A stretch of 64,000 bases of DNA, taken from the NCBI RefSeq assembly GCF_947179515.1, contig NC_067492.1:11147847-11211846 (forward strand), read 5' to 3'. Source of the stretch: Apodemus sylvaticus. Its lineage: Eukaryota; Chordata; Mammalia; Rodentia; Muridae. The position numbers and the translations under genes were made by a program. Below, in pieces: positions 57,428-64,000 of this stretch; within the stretch, counting starts at the first letter, position 1, and the number at the start of each line of letters is the position of its first letter. Below the pieces are notes generated by a model. It saw only the letters and a list, made by a program, of their open reading frames with translations. It did not search any database and was not told the DNA's origin.

Positions 57428-58340
57428 TAAAAGAACTGAAGAAGTTAGACTCCAGAGAACCAAATAACCCTATTAAAAATGGGGTACAGAATTAAACAAA
57501 GAATTTTCACCTAAAGAACTTCGAATGGCTGTGAAGCACCTTAAGAAATGTTCAATATCATTAATCATTAGGGAAACGCAAATCAAAACAACCCTGAGTT
57601 TTCACCTACACCAATCAGAATGGCTAAAATTAAAAACACAGGAGACAGCAGGTGTTGGTGAGGATGTGGAGAAAGAAAAACACTCCTCCACTGCTGGTGG
57701 GAATACAAGTTGCTACATCCACTCTGGAAATCAGTCTGGAGGTTCCTCAGAAAACTGGGCATGACACTTCCAGAGGACCCTGTTATACCACTTCTGGGCA
57801 TATACCCAGAGGATTCCCTAGCATGCAATAAGGACACATGCTCCACAATGTTCATAGCAGCCTTATTTATAATAGCCAAAAGCTGGAAAGAACCCAGATG
57901 TCCCTCAATGGAAGAATGGATATAGAAAATGTAGTATATTTACACAATGGAGTACTATTCAGCCATTAAAAACAATGAATTCATGAAATTCATAGGTAAA
58001 TGTTTGGAACTGGAAAATATCATCCTAAATGAGGTAACTCATTCACAAAAGAACACACATGGAATGCAGTCACTGAAAAGTGGATATTAGCCCAGAAGCT
58101 CTGAATACCCAAGACACAATTCACATATCAAATTGTTCCCAAGAAGAAGGAAGGAGAGGGCCCTGGAAAGGCTTGATGCAGTATTGTTGGGGATTTCCAG
58201 GACAGAGGAGTGGGAGGGGGTTGATTAGGGAACAGGCAGAGGGAAGAGGGCTTATGGGATTTATTGGGGGGGGGGGAACTGGGAAAAAGAAAATCATTTG
58301 GAATGTAAACAAAGAATTTAGAACAAGAAAAAAAAGATTC
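57428..58340 (+). mobile_element. 5'-truncated murine LINE-1 (ORF2 end and 3'UTR)
   Basis: It starts at AGAACTGAAGAAGTTAGACTCC within ORF2 and runs through GAAATCAGTCTGGAGGTTCC and GGCATATACCCAGAGG to the natural ORF2 stop (58088-58090). The 3'UTR has TTAGCCCAGAAGC, a G9-10 run and GGAATGTAAACAAAGAATTT, then an A-rich end. It is better preserved than the Lx copy, so younger. I could not see a clear target duplication. Confidence 0.93.
57650..58090 (+). pseudogene. L1 ORF2 C-terminal remnant with two nonsense changes
   Basis: In the ORF2 frame the Cys-Trp-x-Gly-Cys-Gly motif region is interrupted by TGA at 57659-57661 (the consensus has Arg, CGA). A second stop, TAG at 57923-57925, follows EEWI (the consensus has Gln, CAG). 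The segment between them reads as intact ORF2 C-terminus (LLGIYPEDSL, TCSTMFIAALFIIAKSWKEP), and the natural stop is still in frame. The fragment is inactive. Confidence 0.85.
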
Positions 58341-59783
58341 AAGTCAGTGACGCTTGGAACAATGGCAGAGTCCTCAGACCCTGGGGACACCCTTAGAAGA
58401 GACCTCCTGAAGATAGGTAGGGGTGTCTACTGGTTATCTCTCATTCACCCTTAGGGCTGCAAGACTTCCAGTCAACAGCAACATGGGAAAGGTCTCATGG
58501 CTTCCTCTCCTTGTCTGCCTTTCACCAGGATCTCTGTCACTACACATAGGGCTCAGCTTGACAATCCATGTCACTGCCCCATCTTATGAGCTAGAATTGT
58601 CTCAGGTTCTAGGAAATGGGACACACATTTCTTATGGCTGTCATCCTTCGTCCATGACTTTCTACTTCTCTTTCAGAGCTTTCTCAGATTATTTTCCAAA
58701 TAAACCCCAAGTTTCAGGATTTGCTACTGGGAAAACAGACTCAGGACAACCTTTATCTGCTCAGGAAAATGAAGCTAGACTGGGCCTTCCATCAGCACTA
58801 AACATTTAAATACACTACACTCCATAGGCCAGGGCATTGTAGGAATGACACAGTCAGAGAGGAGATCCAGTTGTGGCAACAGGTCGGTTACCCACCACCC
58901 ATTCCAGCACATCCTATCCTAAGCACTTCTGACTGGAATCCCCAGTGTCATGAATCCTTGCTCTCTTGGCTGTTCCTTTGCCGCAACAGTACACAAGTGT
59001 GAGTCTCCCCATCCCAGAACAAAATCCATTTCCCAGATGGAGTCAGTAGACACACGATGGATAGAAGTTGTCATTGAGGCTAGCAACAGGTTCTCGCTGG
59101 TGGGGCAGGGAGCACCTCCAGTGTTTCCTCCCAATGCGCTCTCCTGAAACTCACCTTACAGGAAGCCTCAAGATGTGACTTCAGTGTTCCTCTTGAAAAC
59201 GACCACGGACCAACCCAACCTCACTCAGGACTCCATGACCTAAACGAGGAAAACAGCAGGCAGGACAAGGTTTTTATGAGGACGAATTAGCTGAGAGAGG
59301 CCTAGATCCAAAGACAAGCTGTGACGAGAAGAATGGCAGGGTGCCTTGGAATTGGGGAGAAGTAGTGCTGGGCCAGATCTGGGCTCCAGTGGAGAGCTTA
59401 GCCACCATGGAAAACTACCACTGGTTTATAAAGATTTCTCAGGAGAGACGCTACCTGGAAAAAGACAGGGCTGCCAGCAGAATAACTTGTCTATCCTGAA
59501 CTTAGAATCACACCTAGAGAAATGGTCACTGCAAACTTCATGAGCTCTTCCAGATCTAAATGTAGATAGAACCCACATGGATAAGGTGTCTGGTATATAA
59601 TAAAGGCTTCAAATGCGGTTAACTGTCACCAGCTATGCCACTGAAGGAAGGGGAGGAACCTCTTAGAACAGAGGACATATTCAGCCTGTGGACACATTTC
59701 TCTATGTCCACATAGACACCCTGGAGGCATAAGAAAAGTGAGTCTTTTATTAATGATGAAACTAAGGAAGAGGGAAAAAAACC
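58341..59783. other. Single-copy block, includes one notable small open frame
   Basis: From ATG 58483, with an A at -3 and G at +4, a 108-codon frame runs to 58809. It starts with a hydrophobic stretch (WLPLLVCL). It contains AATAAA at 58699 within the frame and matches no protein I know, so it is probably chance. The remaining sequence is unremarkable. Confidence 0.35.
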
Positions 59784-60075
59784 AGACTGGGTAGTCGGTT
59801 GGGTCAGTAAGAGCATTTATTATAATCACTTGAGTTTGAATTTCCATCACTTGCTTAAAATGTTGGGTATGGCTGACTATACCTGTCACCCCAACGCTCT
59901 GGGGGATGGACACAGAATGACCGCTGGGGCTTTCTGGCTGCTGGCCCAGCTCCAGGTTCAATGAGAGAGCCTGTGTAAAGGAAAGAAGCTGGAGAGTAGG
60001 GAACCCAACATCCTTCTCTGGCCCCTACATGCAAGTACCTTTACACATATATGCTGCCCCACCCCACCCCACCCT
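59784..60075 (+). mobile_element. B4-family SINE with CCCCA tail
   Basis: GGGTAGTCGGTTGGGTCAGTAAG, AATGTTGGGTATGGCTGAC, CTATACCTGTCACCCCAACGC and ATGCAAGTACCTTTACACATATATGC are B4 landmarks. The tail ends in CCCCACCCCACCCCACCC (60057-60074). Confidence 0.82.
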
Positions 60076-60684
60076 AAAATTTTATCATATGCTATGCAAT
60101 ATATGTGTTAATTAGGATGACATTGATTGCTCTCCTGTATAAATTATAGCATCCCACAGATTGGTGGAAAACTCCCACCTTCAATTTTCAGCCTCATTGT
60201 CACCCTATACGAGGACAGCATTTCAGAAGGTGGAAATGGAAAGTTGGGAAGAGCATCGGGAAGTAAGTGTGGGATGATTTTATCAGGCAGGCCTGGGGTA
60301 CGACCACATTCCATTCCATCAAACTAGAAGTCAATCACGAGGCCTCCATGTGCTCAGGAAGAAAAGGAAATGAAATGCGATGAACACACCTGATAAGAAA
60401 AATGAACAATTGGAATCCTACAGCCAGCCTGTGCCCGGTGCCCAAGCAGAGGCAGCAGAGAGTGGCCAGTGTGATAATCCACACGGCGTGTGGTTTCTAT
60501 GCTCCACCTGAGACATTACCACACATAAAAGTGATACTGATCTCATTGGAAATCTTCCCATCTCAAACTGAATATTCACATCCCTCCCTGTAGAGATTAG
60601 CTTAGTATTCATAACGTCTCCCTCCGTTTCCCCAGCCTTCGTGGGAATGGTACACTCTCTATTCCCACAATAATGAACTTGGCC
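60076..60684. other. Single-copy sequence
   Basis: Nothing recognised. Confidence 0.45.
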
Positions 60685-60800
60685 GTGCAGCCTGCTTCAG
60701 TCAATGGAATTTGGATGAAAGTTTTAGGACATTTCTTCTGATCATAGGCTGTGAGAAGCATCGTATAGCTCTGCTGATCCTTTCAGGTACATCCTGCATC
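60685..60800. mobile_element. Possible mammal-wide repeat fragment (unnamed)
   Basis: CTTGGCCGTGCAGCCTGC with TTCAGTCAATGGAATTTGG resembles a common ancient repeat with the phrase 'ttggccaatggaatgtg'. A related decayed copy may lie near 33180-33330. Confidence 0.35.
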
Positions 60801-61159
60801 CACCATGGGGAGGCTTCCTTAAAAACAAATGGTGTTCCCCTTCATCCTGGGTCGAAGGTGAAAATGATGGGGACCAGGACCACTTGGAGCACTCCAAGCT
60901 GCCCCACAGAGGTGAGAACAGGAAACAAAACCTTACTTATGTACACACACTATGAGTCTGTGTACAGATGACCACACAGGATCGGCATCAGGAGCTACCC
61001 ATGTGTCCAATGGGAAGGCAAGAACAGCATAAGCATTGTGTACTAGAAGAGAGCTTGTCTCTGAAATCACTAAGCATTTACAGTGAACTACCCAGCATTT
61101 ACTGTGAGTTACCCCAGCCAGCATTTACCGAGAGTTTCTTGGGAGCCTGTAGTTTTGTT
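60801..61159. other. Single-copy sequence
   Basis: Short local direct repeats only (CAGTGAACTACCCAGCATTTAC, then GTGAGTTACCCCAGCCAGCATTTAC near 61080-61128). Confidence 0.45.
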
Positions 61160-61475
61160 GTTGTTTTGCCTAACTATCTGACAAGAAGGCATTGAATGGA
61201 GGAGGGAGTTATTTTGGTTCTCTGTGTGAGAGTGTAGCAGGAAAGACATGGTGGAAGGAGAGTGAGGCAGTTGGTCATTGCGTCTACAGCCCAAGAAGAG
61301 AACAGAGAGGAAGTAAGCTATCAAAACCCCAAAGCACGCTCCCAGGTATCCATTTCTTCCAGCAAGACTTCACCTCCCAAAGATTCTATTACCATCCAAG
61401 ATGGCGACATTACCTAGGGACCAAGTGTGCAAGCCCATGAGCCTATGAGAGACATTTTGCAAGCAAACCATAAGA
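61160..61475 (-). mobile_element. MaLR-like LTR remnant, minus strand
   Basis: AAAGACATGGTGGAAGGAGAG, GGCAGTTGGTCATTGCG, TTCTTCCAGCAAGACTTCACC, AGGGACCAAGTGTGCAAGCCC and GAGCCTATGAGAGACATTTTGC are reverse-complement landmarks of a common rodent LTR variant. Confidence 0.6.
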
Positions 61476-62194
61476 GGATCCAAAGACAGGACCAGGTCTT
61501 TGCGATAGGGCTTCCATGTAATGGTTCTACAAGAGACCTACTCGCCTCTCTATTTACATATGCACACCTGCACCTCCTTCATTTACCAGAGAGTGAGGGT
61601 GGGGTTAGAGCTCCTTCTTTCGGCCGGCTCTACATTTGGGAAGTTTATCATCAAATCTGGCTAAATTCAGGTTGGTCACAAAGCTCCTAGGTGGGAGAGT
61701 ACAAAGTCTGCCTTTCCAAGGAAGGCAGAGATAACGACTCCAGCACAGATGGAGGAGATTTCTTCAGGGAAGAGAAGCAGCACTTAGGTTGGTTAAAGCT
61801 TTCCCTGGTGAGTCATCGTGTTCCTGTTTGGGGTTTCTGGGCCCTCATTTTGGATACAGCAAGGCTCTTCAACGGAGATTTATGGTGTGGAAACAGTCAA
61901 TAGGCGCCCATGAATCAATCCAGGATGCCTCTGTGTCCTCTACACTGTATGCCTCCTCCTGCTGCCACCAAGTATTTGGCCTTTTCTTAGAATCATTATT
62001 TAGCTGATTAACCGCATTAGAGCGGTTTCATGGGTACACTCAGGCAAGGGGTATCACAGTGCACACATTGATATGACTGTAGCCTTTGCTGAATTGTGGG
62101 AGCTTACTTTTAGTGGTTGTAGAAAGCACTGTGTCTTCTCCTCATGGAGTCCTGTTAGAGAACATCGGTTTGGGCCTAGTAGTGTTCAGAATAG
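61476..62194. other. Single-copy sequence
   Basis: No repeat recognised. Frames at 61427-61690 and 61691-61903 are unrecognised. Confidence 0.45.
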
Positions 62195-62615
62195 GTGTAT
62201 ATGATACCGCCTCATTGTTGTGACAAAACAAAACAAAATACACAAACAAACAACAATAAATGGAATTTAAAGAACAGAGTTTACTTTTGGCTCACAGTTT
62301 CAAGGAATACAGTCTGCCTTGGTGGGCAGAGCATGGTGGTGGGAGTCCTAGTGTCCAGATACATTGTATCCATAGTCAAGAAGGAGACGGGAGAGAGATG
62401 AATGTTGATGCTCAGTTAACTTTCTCTGTCTTTTTTTTTTTTTTTTACCTCAGCCTAAGACTTCAGCCCATGGAATGGTGCTGTCCACAATGAGTGCAGG
62501 TCTTCCTACTTCAGTTAATATAATCTAGATAATCTCTCATAATCTTGCCCACCAACTTGTTTCTTTTGCAACTGTAAACCTGGTCAAGTTGACACTCACA
62601 ACTATCACATAGTAC
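62195..62615 (-). mobile_element. MaLR-like solo LTR remnant, minus strand
   Basis: CATTGTTGTGACAAAACAAA, TTTGGCTCACAGTTTCAAGG, AGCATGGTGGTGGGAGTCC, GATGAATGTTGATGCTCAG, CAGCCCATGGAATGGTGCTG, CAGGTCTTCCTACTTCAG and GGTCAAGTTGACACTCACAAC are in LTR order in reverse. A T16-17 run interrupts the middle. Confidence 0.7.
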
Positions 62616-62994
62616 AGGGCTCTTAGTATCTCTTAGTGGGGAACTAAGAGACTTGACCTGCAGCTAGCCACCAGTGTTCCTAGATGTTTTCTCACCAGCC
62701 TTAACTCTAGAGAAAAGGCAACTCTGCTAGCAGTAAGACAACTCATTCAGAATGCTGGATCCACACTCTCTGTTCTCTTCAGTCAGTGTGATTCTGGGCA
62801 TTCTCATCCAAATATGGCTCTGAGCATCGATCTCACACAGCTAACTCTTGCTTTTAGACCTGTAGCTTCAATATGCTTCAAACTCATGAGCAATAACTAC
62901 CTGGGTGACAACTCCACCTCAATGGTTTATGGACATTCGAAACAGAGCACATCCAGGTTGGACAGGATTCTTGATCTATTCATTCTCAGAAAGC
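62616..62994. other. Single-copy sequence
   Basis: Nothing recognised; the frame at 62814-63083 runs into the L2 fragment. Confidence 0.45.
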
Positions 62995-63290
62995 GACATT
63001 TTCCTGTTTTAAGCCCTGAAGCTAGGAATCTGGGGGTCATCAACATTCCTCTCTCTCCCTCAGCAGCATTACCAACCTTATAGGCTGGCTCTGAGGGAGA
63101 CCATATAATAGGCAGGCTCCATCCCTACTTCTCCACCATAGCATGGAACAAACAGCAAAGTTCCCTGTCTGCTAAGTCTTTTACTCAATTTTCTTTATTT
63201 GGTTTATTCAAGAGTTATTATGGAACTTTTAGGCAAAAGGGACTTAAGCCACATCATTATTCTCCTCAAAGCCTTCCAGTGACTTCCTGT
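62995..63290 (+). mobile_element. L2 LINE fragment
   Basis: GCTAGGAATCTGGGGGTCATC and AACATTCCTCTCTCTCCC match the L2 'ttggggtcatccttgactcctctct' region. CTCCTCAAAGCCTTCCAGTGAC matches 'ctcaaaaccctccagtggc'. Ancient and non-coding. Confidence 0.6.
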
Positions 63291-63339
63291 GGTGAGATTT
63301 TTGCACAGCACTCATGCTGTGTGCATGCTCTAGTTTAGG

Positions 63340-63620
63340 AGGTCAGAAGTCTATCTTGGTTCTTATAGGCTGAGATGAAGGAGCCAACGGGGCTAGTTCC
63401 TTCTGGAAGCTCCAGGATCTTCTTCCTGCTCCTTCAGCTACCAGAGGCCATCTGAGATCCTTGGCTTGTGGTCCTGCATCCTTCTGAGCTCTGTTGCCCA
63501 TCTTCTCTCTGACTTGGTATGTTCTTCCCTCTCATAAAGACCCTTGTGGTGATTTGGGGACCATTTAAGTCATTCACAGCTTCACAGTCCCTTTTGTATA
63601 AAAGGTCGTGTGTGCAGACT
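63340..63620 (-). mobile_element. MLT/MST-like ancient LTR fragment, minus strand
   Basis: GGAGGTCAGAAGTCTATC, GCTAGTTCCTTCTGGAAGCTCC, TCTGAGATCCTTGGCTTGTGG and CATAAAGACCCTTGTGGTGATTTGG follow the reverse complement of mammalian MaLR LTRs (…ggaagtcc…ccttctggaggct…ccttggcttgtgg…ataaggaccctgtgatt). No internal viral sequence. Confidence 0.5.
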
Positions 63621-63957
63621 CTAACGAACAGGGCATAGTCCTCCTCAAGGCTCCTTGTTCTGTCTGTCACATTTTCTATCACACTTCCAGCAAAACTAAA
63701 ACTTACTTGATTGGTCTACAAGAGCACATGTGGATGCCCGCAGTCACAGTTCTTGTGAACTTCCAACTCTCTCCTTATTAAACTCCCACTGGCTTCCTCA
63801 GTAATTTTCTAACAGGTAAATTATGCTTCACATGCTAGGAAGCTCTCCTGAAATACCCCCTGAACCCACTCCCTCAAATAATGTAGGTTCCTGCATGAAT
63901 ACAACTTATGGAAAAGGTTCCTCTGACCTAATTTAGAGGACCACTCAAATGTGAGTA

Positions 63958-63962
<5 letters not shown>
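63621..63962. other. Single-copy sequence
   Basis: Nothing recognised before the terminal AC tract. Confidence 0.4.
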
Positions 63963-63998
<36 letters not shown>

Positions 63999-64000
63999 GC
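63963..64000. repeat. (AC)n-(CG)n tract cut by the window edge
   Basis: About 17 AC units turn into GCGC at the last bases, so the tract continues past the window. Confidence 0.96.

Overview
This window looks like mouse (Mus) genomic DNA from a gene-poor intergenic or intronic region. The evidence is its interspersed repeats. B2 SINEs carry the mouse-type 3' half, with the CTCTTCTGGTGTGTCTGAAGA segment. There are also B1, B3, B4 and ID SINEs, old and young murine LINE-1 pieces, URR1 DNA transposons, MIR and L2 fossils, and many long CA, CT and purine microsatellites. I found no complete protein-coding gene, tRNA gene, rRNA or CRISPR array. Open frames over 60 codons are chance frames, frames through microsatellites (Cys-Val, His-Thr, Arg-Glu or Ser-Leu-Pro polymers), or remnants of L1 ORFs. 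Small untranslated exons cannot be excluded without transcript data.

Layout. From 0 to 13 kb the sequence is mostly single-copy, with a B2 at 3.0 kb, a degenerate TG tract of about 700 bp plus TC/AC tracts at 4.5-5.4 kb, a B4 at 6.2 kb, an ID element at 7.6 kb and a URR1 with target-site duplication at 11.1 kb. From 13 to 26 kb there are ancient L1M, MIR, L2 and hAT fossils, several SINEs and two long TC tracts. From 27 to 31 kb CA/CG dinucleotide tracts lead into a CpG-rich block at about 29.99-31.09 kb. That block is the only promoter-like segment in the window. From 31 to 42 kb there is single-copy sequence with B3/B4 SINEs and MaLR-like solo LTR remnants. From 42.6 to 45.5 kb lies an Lx-type L1 skeleton: two 5'UTR monomers, an ORF1 start joined in frame to the ORF2 endonuclease region, an ORF2 C-terminus and a 3'UTR into which a URR1 has inserted. 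From 46 to 64 kb there are more LTR-like, L2 and SINE copies, a B2 nested in a B3 with a 267-bp purine tract, an L1M split by an LTR-like insertion, a minus-strand L1 3'UTR, and a younger 5'-truncated L1 at 57.4-58.3 kb.

No genes can be seen working together here. The biological content is a possible orphan CpG-island promoter, a few non-repeat candidate regulatory blocks, and a repeat stratigraphy with several nested insertions. I found no convincing new biological system. The findings concern nested elements, unusual DNA-structure motifs and candidate regulatory sequence. Repeat names are assigned from remembered consensus features, not from a database search.
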